Shown: positions 8,810 to 19,320, counted from the first letter of the stretch. The stretch: DNA of 64,000 nt from Leptospira perdikensis (GCF_004769575.1 NZ_RQGA01000009.1:171248-235247); one strand, 5' to 3'. The notes: generated from the sequence alone by a model not told the origin. Made by a program: numbers and translations.

Positions 8810-10090
8810 ATGAGTACGTCCCCCAAACGAATCAAATTCATACTTTTTCTGATAGTGTTTACGGACATGATGGGTTTTTCCCTATTGTTTCCTTTATTTC
8901 CTAAAACTTTAGAATTCTTCTTATTCAAAGGAGATGATGTTCTGTTCAGAATGTTCTATTCTGCCGCGAACCTTCTGTCCTTTGGAGGAGATACAAAGTA
9001 TACCTTTGTATTGTTTGGTGGAATCCTTGGTAGTATTTATAGTTTTTTACAATTTATAGCAGCTCCGATTTGGGGGAGATTGTCTGATCATTCAGGACGA
9101 CGTGCCATTTTAATTTTCACAACTCTTGGAAATACTATTGGGTACATCCTTTGGTTGTTTTCTTCTCAGTTTTGGATGTTTGTGCTCAGTCGTGTCATTA
9201 CAGGAATGATGGGCGGAAATTTATCTGTGGCATCGGCGGCCATGGCTGACCAAACGGATGAAAAATCAAGAGCAGCAGGGATGGGGTTTCTTGGTGCCGG
9301 TATTGGTCTCGGATTTGTGATGGGCCCACTCCTTGGGGGAATCAGTTCCCAGTGGACTTTTTTAGATTTTTTACACCAAGAAGGAAGTGTCGTTGTTTTC
9401 CCTGCTTCCGCATTTTTTGCGATTTTAGTTTCGCTTCTTACAGTCATCCTTGTTTATATATTTTTACCACAGAACAAACCAGAAGTAATTCCAGAAAAGG
9501 AAATCCATCCCTTTCTTTCTTTAGGAAAAATTGAATCTCGTAATTTGGTTCGAATTTCACTTTTGAATTTACTCTTTGTTCTTAGTTTTTCTGGATTTGA
9601 ATTTGTTGTTAATTTTTTTCTTTCTGATAGTTTTCATTTTTCTCCCAAAGAGATTGGGTTTACCTTTTTATACATAGGGATCATCATTATACTGGTGCAA
9701 GGTGGAGTGGTTCGTAGACTTTCTGGAAAAATTTCGGAAAAAAGAATTTCTCTTTATGGTGCCTTACTTGTTGTGATTGGGATGGGCCTACTTGTTAGTT
9801 TGGGAACAAGTTTTGCAGGACTATTTGTATCTTTATTCTTTTTGGCTTTTGGAAGTGCCCTTGTGAATCCTGGATTATCTTCATTTGCTTCATTAGAGAG
9901 TGGGAGAGGGGATTTGGGTAGGTCTCTTGGTCTCTTCCGAAGTTTTGGTTCCCTCGGAAGAGCCGTATCACCAGTCGTATTTTCTTTGTTATACTTTCAA
10001 AAAGGTCCTAGTTTGGCTTTTTTTGTGTCCTTCGTCCTTCTCATTGGATTTGGAATTTTACTCTTTACACAAAAAGAAAAAACAACTTAA
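8810..10090 (+). CDS. MFS transporter (TetA/drug-efflux-like)
   Basis: A 426-aa inner-membrane protein with about 12 hydrophobic segments. The first helix carries DMMGFSLLFPLFP, as in the TetA/drug:H+ antiporter branch. The loop 2-3 MFS signature appears as APIWGRLSDHSGRRAILIF, and motif C appears as GAGIGLGFVMGPLLGG. A long hydrophilic linker (about residues 220-240) separates the two six-helix halves. GGGAGAG upstream acts as ribosome-binding site. Its stop overlaps that of the convergent ACT gene. Export of a small hydrophobic compound is inferred; the substrate is unknown. Confidence 0.85.
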   Translation: MSTSPKRIKFILFLIVFTDMMGFSLLFPLFPKTLEFFLFKGDDVLFRMFYSAANLLSFGGDTKYTFVLFGGILGSIYSFLQFIAAPIWGRLSDHSGRRAILIFTTLGNTIGYILWLFSSQFWMFVLSRVITGMMGGNLSVASAAMADQTDEKSRAAGMGFLGAGIGLGFVMGPLLGGISSQWTFLDFLHQEGSVVVFPASAFFAILVSLLTVILVYIFLPQNKPEVIPEKEIHPFLSLGKIESRNLVRISLLNLLFVLSFSGFEFVVNFFLSDSFHFSPKEIGFTFLYIGIIIILVQGGVVRRLSGKISEKRISLYGALLVVIGMGLLVSLGTSFAGLFVSLFFLAFGSALVNPGLSSFASLESGRGDLGRSLGLFRSFGSLGRAVSPVVFSLLYFQKGPSLAFFVSFVLLIGFGILLFTQKEKTT

Positions 10091-10710
10091 AGAAAAGATT
10101 CCAACTTCGCACGAAGCATCGGAAACATTACTTTTTCATCCAACTTCTCTCCTGTGAGGGAAGTGCGGAGTAAAAAACTATCTCGAATTTTTCCGTCAAA
10201 ACTATTCGCTGTAAAACTAATGATATCAATTCCTAAGTGGAAAAGAGATTCCGTGATTTGAAATAAAATTCCCGGAGTGTCTTTCATTCGTAAATCCATT
10301 ACAGTAAAGTCAGAAGAAATGGGATTGTAAAGTTTTAGGGTGGCTTCGGAATCTCCAATTTTACGTACTAAAACTTCTTCCTTTGCATTCTCACGTAAGT
10401 ACATAGCTACTGTTTTTCCTTCGTAAAACAAAGCGTAGAGATCAGTTCGGATTTGAGAAAGAAGTTCTTCTGTCATTTCTCCTCCTTCCCAACTACGAAT
10501 CACAAATAGATCTTGGACATGTCCGTCACTCGCCGTTTCTGCCACCGCTTCTAAAATGTCCCAACCATGATTGTAGAGCACAGAGGTGACTCGGTAGAGA
10601 ATTCCCAAATCATCTTGGGAAAGGGAAATTTTGAGTAGGGTTGTATCTTTTCTTGGGACACAAGAAACATGTAGGATGGGTTTTTTGATTTCTTGCATAA
10701 TTTGCGCCAT
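10087..10710 (-). CDS. ACT-domain regulatory protein (GlnD C-terminus-like)
   Basis: A 207-aa protein built from two ACT-type repeats. The first (about residues 15-85) includes DDLGILYRVTSVLYNHGWDILEA, and the second (about 130-200) includes DTPGILFQITESLFHLGIDIISF. Their arrangement resembles the C-terminal sensing domains of GlnD uridylyltransferase, without any nucleotidyltransferase or HD domain. Small-ligand (amino acid) sensing is inferred. The frame opens at 10734, but AAGGGAGAG five bases before the ATG at 10710 makes that the better start. It converges on the MFS gene with overlapping stops. Confidence 0.8.
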   Translation of the reverse strand: MAQIMQEIKKPILHVSCVPRKDTTLLKISLSQDDLGILYRVTSVLYNHGWDILEAVAETASDGHVQDLFVIRSWEGGEMTEELLSQIRTDLYALFYEGKTVAMYLRENAKEEVLVRKIGDSEATLKLYNPISSDFTVMDLRMKDTPGILFQITESLFHLGIDIISFTANSFDGKIRDSFLLRTSLTGEKLDEKVMFPMLRAKLESFL

Positions 10711-10832
10711 AGAGCTCTCCCTTAAAATCGGCATTCTGCTTAGAACTTAAACAAACGATTCTAGGAAATCCCCGAATCGGTTCTAATATAGCCGTTCTCT
10801 AACGAATTTGCAAAAAAGGTGCCAAGTGTTCG

Positions 10833-11990
10833 TTAGAAGGAAAATTTTGCTCCGAGCATCACTGATTGGACATTCTGGGCCACTACTGCTTCTACAGTGA
10901 GTTTGGTGATGAGAGCATTGATTTCGATCCCTGCGATAAGAAAATTAGTCGTGTTAGGTGCCTGTGCCTTCCCACTTAGATCCATAGTGAGAGTTCCGGT
11001 TTTGGTCTGTCCAAGTGCGGATGCCGGAATGAGGGCCGCAATTTCTGGAGAAAGGGAAGCGGAAATAGCCGAAGAATCCAAGGCTAAAGTTAAGGGGCCG
11101 GACCGAGATAAATTGAGAGTGGAACTACCGAAGTTCATGGAAGTTCCGGCTCCGGCAAAGATCGTAAAGAAATAGAACATTCGAAATCCCGTACGAATGT
11201 CCAAAGGAATACTTGTGACCGTACTGGAATAGTTAAACGTAGTAGAACCACCCCAAGTTCCGATGGCCGGACCTAGAGCCAATGTCTGTGATTTGTTATC
11301 ATTATAGGTAACGTCAATGACTTGCCTTTGGTAATGGAGTCCGAGGCCCATAGAGATTCCTGAAAATTCAAATAGTCCGATTCCATCAGAATAATTTTCG
11401 ATAATATGAAATCGTAAAGTAAAACCACCGTTAGTAATGTCTCCACCAAGTTCCACGTTTTTGTTTTGTGCTTCGATGGCTTTTTGTACATCACCTTGGG
11501 CAAAGTTGAATTTGAATCCATGAAGGTATAAATTGAATCTGTGGAGAAAGGTTTTGAGTTCAGGTTCCGTATCGGAGGGTCCACCTCCCATAAGCCAACC
11601 TAAGTTTACCGCAACAACAAAGTTAGGTGCCAGGGAGGCTCCTACGTTCGGGAGTTTTTGAAAACTCAAACTTTGGTAAGCGACATTGATATCTTCTTTT
11701 TGTTGGCCAGCAACAGTCAGTCCTGCACCGACTTGAAACCGGTTCACAATTCCTGGCCCCATAAGGGAAGAGTTGATATTGGAAATCACCGCAGCTTCAG
11801 ACATGGTGGCGAGCACTTTGTCTGTATATTGCAGTTGTAGTGCCGTATCAACGCTATTGATCTGTGATTGGATGGTAGTGGGGAGGATGGTACAAGCATC
11901 TCCCGTACAAGTCACTTTTGCCTGTAAGGAAACATTCACAAGGAGGCTTGAACTGATTGTAAGTAAAAGAACACCAATACGGAATTTCAT
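10833..11990 (-). CDS. leptospiral outer-membrane beta-barrel-like protein
   Basis: A 385-aa exported protein of no named family that I can identify. The N-terminus MKFRIGVLLLTISSSLLVNV followed by SLQA is a Sec signal peptide cleaved near residue 24, and the C-terminus ends MLGAKFSF with a terminal Phe typical of outer-membrane beta-barrels. Alternating hydrophobic strands and Gly-rich segments fill the middle. A CTGDAC pair suggests a disulfide near the mature N-terminus. The frame extends to 12041, but AGGGGCGAC immediately before the ATG at 11990 sets the start. It is divergent from the PilZ gene. Confidence 0.72.
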   Translation of the reverse strand: MKFRIGVLLLTISSSLLVNVSLQAKVTCTGDACTILPTTIQSQINSVDTALQLQYTDKVLATMSEAAVISNINSSLMGPGIVNRFQVGAGLTVAGQQKEDINVAYQSLSFQKLPNVGASLAPNFVVAVNLGWLMGGGPSDTEPELKTFLHRFNLYLHGFKFNFAQGDVQKAIEAQNKNVELGGDITNGGFTLRFHIIENYSDGIGLFEFSGISMGLGLHYQRQVIDVTYNDNKSQTLALGPAIGTWGGSTTFNYSSTVTSIPLDIRTGFRMFYFFTIFAGAGTSMNFGSSTLNLSRSGPLTLALDSSAISASLSPEIAALIPASALGQTKTGTLTMDLSGKAQAPNTTNFLIAGIEINALITKLTVEAVVAQNVQSVMLGAKFSF

Positions 11991-12098
11991 GTCGCCCCTA
12001 TTATACCAAATATCGGAGATTGGTCTATGTTTTCTTAACAAATGGAGGTGGTTCTATTTCCTAGTTTACAAGTTAGAATTTCTGTGGAATATGAGGCC

Positions 12099-12470
12099 AT
12101 GGCACCCATCCAAGAAAAAAGGAAATATGTACGCGTACAACCACTGGAAAATGATCCAGTCGAGATTCATCTGATGGGAACTGCCCTTTTGGATGTCTTA
12201 AAAGCGAGCGACATAAGTGTTGGCGGGGTCGGAGTCATTGCTCCGAACCACTTTGATGAATGGGATATGAACGAAACGGTGGAAATCCTTGTGGCCCTTC
12301 CAGGGGATTTGGAAGACTTTCTTGCACGAGGAGTGATCAAACAGATTGGCAAAAAATCTAAGGAAACAGGAGTTTATGGGGTACAATTTACAGAAATTGG
12401 TCCCAAAGGCAAACAAGACCTACAAGTTTATGTCAACCGAATGGTCAGACAAGGCCGTGAATTAAAATAG
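12099..12470 (+). CDS. PilZ-domain c-di-GMP-binding protein
   Basis: A single-domain PilZ protein of 123 aa. The c-di-GMP-binding signature is present: the RxxxR element in EKRKYVRV near the N-terminus and the DxSxxG element as DISVGGVGV about 25 residues later. The C-terminal part (VEILVALPGDLEDF, GVYGVQFTEI) completes the beta-barrel. It probably transmits c-di-GMP levels to an unknown partner. The open frame starts at 12042, and the ATG at 12099 or a GTG just upstream gives the usual short N-terminus; the exact start is uncertain. The riboswitch of thiC follows. Confidence 0.85.
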   Translation: MAPIQEKRKYVRVQPLENDPVEIHLMGTALLDVLKASDISVGGVGVIAPNHFDEWDMNETVEILVALPGDLEDFLARGVIKQIGKKSKETGVYGVQFTEIGPKGKQDLQVYVNRMVRQGRELK

Positions 12471-12481
12471 GATATTTTGAT

Positions 12482-12508
12482 AATGGTTGTCAAAAAAATA
12501 CAACCATT
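12482..12508 (+). terminator. stem-loop after the PilZ gene, possible terminator
   Basis: A 9-bp perfect stem (AATGGTTGT with ACAACCATT) around a nine-base A-rich loop starts 12 bp after the PilZ stop. There is no U tract in the plus direction, so it is a weak terminator candidate that may instead insulate the riboswitch transcript. Confidence 0.4.
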
Positions 12509-12523
12509 TGAAATGATAGGTAA

Positions 12524-12621
12524 CCGTTAGGGGTGCTTGTTTCCTAGGACTGGATGTGTTAGGAATCGGCTGAGAAATACCCTTTTGAACCTGATCCTGG
12601 TAATGCTTGCGAAGGGAAACG
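12524..12621 (+). promoter_or_regulatory. TPP riboswitch (THI-box) upstream of thiC
   Basis: The conserved thiamine pyrophosphate aptamer elements occur in order: AGGGGTGC (12529-12536), GGCTGAGA, ATACCC, GAACCTGATC, then TAATGC and GCGAAGGGAA. P1 can form between CGTT (12525-12528) and AACG (12618-12621), and P3 between TTCCTA and TAGGAA. It lies about 110 bp before the thiC start, so thiamine pyrophosphate is expected to repress thiC. Confidence 0.96.
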
Positions 12622-12640
12622 AGAAAAGTGCTAAGTCTTG

Positions 12641-12683
12641 TGTAAGGATATAGAATCCTTAATTTCTAGAATTACCCTTTTTT
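12641..12683 (+). promoter_or_regulatory. probable expression platform of the TPP riboswitch
   Basis: Downstream of the aptamer, AAGGAT/ATCCTT can form a small hairpin (12644-12660). Alternatively GTAA/TTAC plus TAGAA/TTCTA can form a longer one that ends directly before CCCTTTTTT. These mutually exclusive folds look like a terminator/antiterminator pair, but this is inferred by eye without energy calculation. Confidence 0.4.
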
Positions 12684-12703
12684 GTTTTCCCGCTAATTTC
12701 TGA

Positions 12704-14245
<1,542 letters not shown>

Positions 14246-14321
14246 TTGGTTTGTTCCCACTCATTGGTTGCATCTGATTCGTGATTTGATCTATGAGTGA
14301 TTCGATTCGCAGTAACGAAAA

Positions 14322-14346
14322 AACCCGGCCAAATGCGCCGGGTTTT
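14322..14346. terminator. bidirectional intrinsic terminator between thiC and the acyl-CoA dehydrogenase
   Basis: An 8-bp GC-rich stem, AACCCGGC (14322-14329) with GCCGGGTT (14337-14344), is flanked by a run of A on one side and TTTT on the other. It serves the convergent thiC and acyl-CoA dehydrogenase transcripts in both directions. Confidence 0.85.
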
Positions 14347-14403
14347 CGATAAAACTTTTGTAATCTATGTTTTGAAGGTAAAAAATCTTGAATCAGTTTG
14401 AGA

Positions 14404-15534
14404 CTAAAGTCCCAAACTACGACCAATGATTTCTTTCATGATCTCTGTGGTTCCCGCATAGATGGTTTGGATCCTTGCATCGAGGTAAGCTCTGGCAATT
14501 GGATATTCCATCATATAACCGTATCCACCAAAGAATTGTAAACACTCATCAGTATGGCGTTTTTGCATTTCTGTTGTGTACCATTTACACATAGAAGCTT
14601 CGGCTGTTGTGTTTTCACCTTTCATATGTTCCATCACAACTTTGTCGCAGAACACTTGTGCCATTTCTAGTTCTGTTGCCATTTCCGCCATTTTGAATTT
14701 TGTATTTTGGAAAGATCCGATCTTTTGACCAAAGGCTTTTCTTTCTTTGATGTATTGGAGGGTTAAGGATTGGACAAGTCTTGTTGCCTCCACTGCAGCC
14801 ACTGAAAGCACCAATCGTTCTTGTGCTAACTTTTGCATGAGGTAACGAAAACCTTGTCCTTGTTTACCGATAAGATTTGTTTTCGGAACAATTACATCGT
14901 TGAAATACAATTCAGAAGTGTCTTGGGCTTTGAGTCCGATTTTATCTAAATTACGTCCTCTTTCAAAACCTTTCATTCCTTCTTCAATCATCACAAGGGA
15001 AATAGTTCCGTTGTCGTGTTTGACGGCAGTGATGATAAGGTCAGCTAGTTGTCCGTTTGAGATAAATGTCTTTTGTCCATTCACCACAAAATGATCACCC
15101 ATATCAACAGCACTTGTACGTAAGGATTTAAGGTCAGATCCGGCTCCGGGTTCAGTCATTGCTACGGCAAGGATGGATTCCCCCGAAGCACATTTCGGAA
15201 GCCAACGTTTCTTTTGTTCATCACTGGCATAAGTAGAGATGTAGGGAGCAATCACGTCATTATGAAGGGAGATAAAAAAACCACTATTTCCCACGCGAGA
15301 AGATTCTTCGATGATGATGATGTTATAAAGGAAGTCGGCACCAGAACCGCCGTATTCTGTGGGAACATCGGGGCAGAGTAGGCCATTTTCGCCCGCTTTT
15401 CTCCAAACTTCTTTGGGTACGATATGGTTTTTTTCCCATTCTTCGTGGTGTGGTTTTACTTCTGTTTCAAAAAATTTCCGAGCCATCTCGCGGAATTGAT
15501 GGTGTTCTTCAGTAAAGGGGAGGATACGCTCCAT
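14404..15534 (-). CDS. acyl-CoA dehydrogenase
   Basis: A 376-aa FAD-dependent acyl-CoA dehydrogenase, which introduces the alpha-beta double bond in fatty acyl-CoA. Visible are AVAMTEPGAGSDLKSLRT (FAD/substrate signature 1), NGQKTFISNG, the second signature region ending QFFGGYGYMMEYPIARAYLDAR, and YAGTTEIMKEIIGRSLG, in which Glu of TTE is the likely catalytic base. Length is normal. It is followed upstream by the cyclic-nucleotide-binding gene in the same direction, 51 bp away. Chain-length preference cannot be assigned with confidence, although the sequence leans to the long-chain type. Confidence 0.9.
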   Translation of the reverse strand: MERILPFTEEHHQFREMARKFFETEVKPHHEEWEKNHIVPKEVWRKAGENGLLCPDVPTEYGGSGADFLYNIIIIEESSRVGNSGFFISLHNDVIAPYISTYASDEQKKRWLPKCASGESILAVAMTEPGAGSDLKSLRTSAVDMGDHFVVNGQKTFISNGQLADLIITAVKHDNGTISLVMIEEGMKGFERGRNLDKIGLKAQDTSELYFNDVIVPKTNLIGKQGQGFRYLMQKLAQERLVLSVAAVEATRLVQSLTLQYIKERKAFGQKIGSFQNTKFKMAEMATELEMAQVFCDKVVMEHMKGENTTAEASMCKWYTTEMQKRHTDECLQFFGGYGYMMEYPIARAYLDARIQTIYAGTTEIMKEIIGRSLGL

Positions 15535-15585
15535 ATGATTTGTGACTCCTTGATATGGAAATGTTACAAAAATGGCGAATTGAGG

Positions 15586-17739
15586 TCAATTATAAACAGT
15601 GTTCAGCTTCATGTAGACACCGGGATTTTTCTTGATGTACTGAATCGCATCTTCTTCGGAAAGAACATACAATTCCGTGCCCGGCCAGGCAATGAAACTG
15701 AAATTAGAAGGGAGGTTTTTGGTGAGGGAGTAGATTTCCCCAACAAAGTCACCAGCACCCAGTTCTCGAATGGTTTTGTGATTTTGCATCACCACAACGG
15801 TTCCGGACCTAACAATAAAGGCATTGTGAAAGGTTTGGCCTTCTTCAATCAGAGCTGCTTCTTTTTTTACAGTTTCTAGTTTTAAGATGAGTTCAAGTTG
15901 GGTGACTTGGTAACTGGTGAGTCCCCGGAAGGTTTGGGATTCTGTGAGTGTTTTCCAGGTATTGGTTTCTCGGATGCTATTGAGTTTGGTTAGGTTTTCG
16001 TGGAGTTTGGATCCGCGTATGAACTGAAAGAACCTAGTTTTTTCAATGGTGAGGGCGACAACATCTGTCTCAGCAAATACATCCGCTTGACGAACCGTAT
16101 CCAAAATCAGGGAGGCTTCGCCAAAGTATTCGTAAGTTCCATACCTTTTGACGGCAGTAGGATCACCAGATAGTCCTTCAAAACGAACATTCCCGGAAGC
16201 AATGATAAAAAATCTGTCTCCGTGAGTTCCCTTTTTGATGATTTGTTCGCCACGACGGAATTTTTCTTCTTTTACGATTTGTAAAAATTCTTTGGCCTTC
16301 TCAATTGGGAATCCAGAGAAAATATCAATTTGAGAAAGGATTTCTAAAAGTTGGAAAGCCTCTTGGTGTTTGGGCGGAGTGATTTCTGGATATAACGTAT
16401 TTTCAATTCCAAATTTAGCAAGCGTAAGGTGGTTTCCTTCAGGCATATCTTTGGCAGCAATATGGTATACTGTGATTCGTTTTTGCACTTCTTCCGGTAG
16501 TGAGGCAAGGTAACTAATCTTTGTATGCAGAGGAGGGACACCGGCTTCGTGATAAATGATTTTACGATCCCAAGGGAAATCTTTCAAAAACTGGTATCTG
16601 GTTTCAGTAAATACACCTTTTTTGTACATTTCCTCAAAGGCATCGGGGTCATTTAAGTGGTCAGAGGTATAATAGAAAGACTGGTCTTGGAAAAAAAATT
16701 CGAATCCCACGGAAGGAATGGAATGGAGGGCATAATGAAAATAAAATTCACCACCGTTGATGATTGTCGGCCTTCCGATAACAACGGGAATAAAATCAAA
16801 TAGGTCTGTGATTTCACGGCGTGGAATCTTTGTTAGACTACAGTATTTTTTAAGGAATGATTCCATCACAGTTGCTGTGGCATAGATGGTGATTTTGGAT
16901 TCTTCTAAAATCTTTTGGAAGGTTCCTGCATCATGATCAGCATGACAGTGAGTGAGAATGATGGAGTTGATGAACTTGGGATTTACATTGGATTCCCGTA
17001 ACCACTCAGTGGAGTTCACCGGTGGATCCACCATAATTCCTTGGCCGTTCAACCAAATGATAAAACCAGAAGTGTTGTCTGTCGGATCAAAACCATGAGA
17101 AGGTCCAAGGCAAGTGATTCCGATGAGAGGAGGTTGGAAAGGTTCTTCTAACCTTTTTCCAATATCATACTTCACATGGAAGTCGACCTCTCCAGGAGTT
17201 TTGATTTTTTTATCTCCATCCACAATGAGAAATTCATTGGAGGGGAGTTGTTCAATTGTGATTTTTCCGAATTGGGCTTTGTGGTTTTCGTCGAATAAAA
17301 CAAATTCAACCACTTCCTCCATAGTTTTGTAACTACGGAAATGTGCCATCTCGGCCTTGATATCAGGGAAACCAAAACTTTCCGTTCCATCAATAAACTC
17401 AGAAGCTAGGTTCAGTTCTTGTGGCCCCATAAGAGATTCCCCGAGAACAATAGTTAGCTGTTCTTTTTGTTCGGGAGAACAAACAATAAATGTTTTTTTG
17501 CCACCACGAAAGAAGAAATTGAAGTAAATGGGGAATTCTAACTCCGCAATGGAGATCCCTTTTTCGACATGGAAGAATTTATTGGGAAGAACAAACACCA
17601 GAGGGGTTTTCTTTTCCAACCCCATGGTGTCTTTAATTGTTTCCGGAGGGGATCCAATTTGGATATACCCTTCGGATGTATCGACTAAATATCCCCCTCT
17701 AGGGAGAGCGGTAAAACCATTCGGTTCAGAACTGACCAT
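15586..17739 (-). CDS. metallo-beta-lactamase-fold protein with two C-terminal cyclic-nucleotide-binding domains
   Basis: This 717-aa protein has three parts. The N-terminal ~200 residues are unassigned. A metallo-beta-lactamase domain (about 205-430) contains ILTHCHADHD (264-270) and later SDHLND and IYHEAG metal-ligand regions. Two cNMP-binding domains follow: about 445-560 (RRGEQIIKKGTHGDRFFII, FGEASLI) and about 575-700 (EEGQTFHNAFIVRSG, GDFVGEIYSL). It is probably a cytosolic hydrolase gated by cAMP or cGMP (inferred). It starts 18 bp after trxA, so the two are likely cotranscribed. The substrate is unknown. Confidence 0.82.
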   Translation of the reverse strand: MVSSEPNGFTALPRGGYLVDTSEGYIQIGSPPETIKDTMGLEKKTPLVFVLPNKFFHVEKGISIAELEFPIYFNFFFRGGKKTFIVCSPEQKEQLTIVLGESLMGPQELNLASEFIDGTESFGFPDIKAEMAHFRSYKTMEEVVEFVLFDENHKAQFGKITIEQLPSNEFLIVDGDKKIKTPGEVDFHVKYDIGKRLEEPFQPPLIGITCLGPSHGFDPTDNTSGFIIWLNGQGIMVDPPVNSTEWLRESNVNPKFINSIILTHCHADHDAGTFQKILEESKITIYATATVMESFLKKYCSLTKIPRREITDLFDFIPVVIGRPTIINGGEFYFHYALHSIPSVGFEFFFQDQSFYYTSDHLNDPDAFEEMYKKGVFTETRYQFLKDFPWDRKIIYHEAGVPPLHTKISYLASLPEEVQKRITVYHIAAKDMPEGNHLTLAKFGIENTLYPEITPPKHQEAFQLLEILSQIDIFSGFPIEKAKEFLQIVKEEKFRRGEQIIKKGTHGDRFFIIASGNVRFEGLSGDPTAVKRYGTYEYFGEASLILDTVRQADVFAETDVVALTIEKTRFFQFIRGSKLHENLTKLNSIRETNTWKTLTESQTFRGLTSYQVTQLELILKLETVKKEAALIEEGQTFHNAFIVRSGTVVVMQNHKTIRELGAGDFVGEIYSLTKNLPSNFSFIAWPGTELYVLSEEDAIQYIKKNPGVYMKLNTVYN

Positions 17740-17757
17740 TAGGGGATAATTTATTTC

Positions 17758-18069
17758 CTACTTGTGATTTTCTATAAATTTTTTAATTTGCGGTTTTGGT
17801 AAAGCACCAATTGCTTTATCCACTAAAACTCCGTCTTTATAGAGAAGAAGAGTCGGGATCGATTGGATTCCCAATTCCTGCGCTGTCTTCTGATTGAAAT
17901 CAACATTTAGTTTTGTAATTTTGATATCAGCCATTTCTTGCGATAATTCATCAAGAACAGGAGCCACCATTCGACAAGGTCCGCACCATTCCGCCCAACA
18001 ATCCACGAGTACAACGCCTTTAGCAGTTTCTGCTTTGAAATTGGCGTCAGTGACTTCCGTAAGTGCCAT
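17758..18069 (-). CDS. trxA: thioredoxin
   Basis: A 103-aa canonical cytosolic thioredoxin with the active site WCGPC (28-32), the buried Asp (VDCWAEW) and the cis-Pro loop SIPTLLLYKDG. It reduces protein disulfides using electrons from thioredoxin reductase. It stands 18 bp upstream of the metallo-beta-lactamase/cNMP gene, which suggests that this partner either depends on redox control or is simply cotranscribed. Length and composition are normal. Confidence 0.96.
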   Translation of the reverse strand: MALTEVTDANFKAETAKGVVLVDCWAEWCGPCRMVAPVLDELSQEMADIKITKLNVDFNQKTAQELGIQSIPTLLLYKDGVLVDKAIGALPKPQIKKFIENHK

Positions 18070-18142
18070 ATTTCGAAATCTCCTTTTGAAAAGTATTGCC
18101 CTTTCTATAAACTAGACTGGGGATTCTAGGGAAAAACGTCGA

Positions 18143-18952
18143 TTATTGTTTCTTTTTTTTCTTTTTATCGTCGGATTCGAGATCCGTAATCTTTTGTTGA
18201 AAGGATTCAATGAGTGTTTTGGTTTTTTCCAAATCTTCATTTTCGCCTGTAATTTGGAAAATTTTACGGTTCATTTCCAACATTTCCACAGAATGTTTCA
18301 AATCTGTGGAATCTTGTGTAGACATTTCAAATTTTGTCCTATAATCCTGGGCGGCTTGGTTAGCAAGTTCTATGACAAGGTTGAAGTGTTCTTTGCGAAT
18401 GTAGTAATACGGATTTTCGAGGTCTTGTTCTCTTTCGTAAGCAATGAAATCAAAAAGGTTTTTGGTACATGCCGCAACTCGGAAATTGATGTCAGGCCAA
18501 GACCATTTCCACTTTGAGTTGGTACCAAATGCAGCAGTGGTTTTCTTCATGGCTTGCATTAATCCCTTCACGAGATTCAGTCTTTGTGTAGGTGTGAACC
18601 TTTCTATTTTTGCTAATTGTTCTTTGTTTTCGGAAAGAGAACCATCTACGTTGTTTCCCACCGTTTTTTCGATATAAGAGATTGCGTTATAAATTTCTTT
18701 TCTAGCAGTTTCTAAATAGTTGTTGTTGTTGATTTCTAAAATAGCAGTGGAGAGTTCATTAATCACAATACAGGTGTTAATGGTTTTGATAGAGTTGATG
18801 GCAAGGGAGATATTGAAATAAGGTTCCATGTCCTTACTTTTTTTGGCTTGGACCTTGAAGATATTGGCTTCTTTTTTTAATTCCTCCAGGTAGTTTTTGA
18901 AATCTACTAGTTTGTCGTTGAAGTCTGCCTTTTTTTCCTTTGTGATTGCCAT
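18143..18952 (-). CDS. hypothetical helical protein
   Basis: I do not recognise this 269-aa protein. It has no signal peptide or membrane segment and is strongly helical and charged. A Lys-rich N-terminus ([25 protein letters not shown] in pattern) and a C-terminus ending in DDKKKKKKQ suggest nucleic-acid or acidic-partner binding. The middle contains a Trp-rich patch ([13 protein letters not shown]). It stands alone, 73 bp upstream of trxA on the same strand, and is divergent from the small ORF at 19039. A conserved genus-specific cytosolic protein is the likely class. Confidence 0.6.
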   Translation of the reverse strand: MAITKEKKADFNDKLVDFKNYLEELKKEANIFKVQAKKSKDMEPYFNISLAINSIKTINTCIVINELSTAILEINNNNYLETARKEIYNAISYIEKTVGNNVDGSLSENKEQLAKIERFTPTQRLNLVKGLMQAMKKTTAAFGTNSKWKWSWPDINFRVAACTKNLFDFIAYEREQDLENPYYYIRKEHFNLVIELANQAAQDYRTKFEMSTQDSTDLKHSVEMLEMNRKIFQITGENEDLEKTKTLIESFQQKITDLESDDKKKKKKQ

Positions 18953-19038
18953 GGTCTGGTATCATTTTCGGCAGATTCGATTCCTTTTGTCCATAAAAAA
19001 CATCGACCCGGGGGACAACTTGCCGAAACTGGAATAGA

Positions 19039-19251
19039 ATGGACAATTCTCCCAGGAAACAAAGGGATCTACTCGATCTTCTCGATACCTACAAATACAT
19101 GAACCAGGCAATTTTCTGGGATTTTTTGGATTTAGACGGTCGTTGGGATTTTGCGAACGGTTGGTTGCATTTGAACCATCCGGAAGACGAGTGGAGGGTG
19201 AGGGCTTCGGAACAATTCCCCCCCATCCGCCCGGAAGGCACTGACCACTAA
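19039..19251 (+). CDS. small acidic, Trp-rich hypothetical protein
   Basis: A 70-aa ORF starting with ATG, divergent from the 269-aa gene. The product has five Trp residues and balanced charge (YKYMNQAIFWDFLDL, GRWDFANGWLHLNHPEDEWR), which is unlike a random frame. It ends shortly before a bidirectional hairpin at 19289-19312, shared with the convergent exported-protein gene. No family is recognised and the ribosome-binding site is weak. It may be a real small gene, but no stronger evidence is visible. Confidence 0.45.
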   Translation: MDNSPRKQRDLLDLLDTYKYMNQAIFWDFLDLDGRWDFANGWLHLNHPEDEWRVRASEQFPPIRPEGTDH

Positions 19252-19288
19252 TCCTTTTGGATTTTTCTTTAGGTCAAGGCACCTAGAT

Positions 19289-19312
19289 TCCAAGACCAAA
19301 CCTGGTCTTGGA
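19289..19312. terminator. bidirectional hairpin between convergent genes
   Basis: A perfect 9-bp stem CCAAGACCA/TGGTCTTGG with an AACC loop lies between the stop codons of the 70-aa ORF and the exported-protein gene. U tracts are short on both sides (ATTT and AATC), so termination strength is uncertain. Confidence 0.6.
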
Positions 19313-19320
19313 TTTACCAA

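Noticed and set aside
15424..15879. 151-codon plus-strand frame
   Set aside because: Antisense to the acyl-CoA dehydrogenase start and the cNMP-binding gene; no recognisable protein features.
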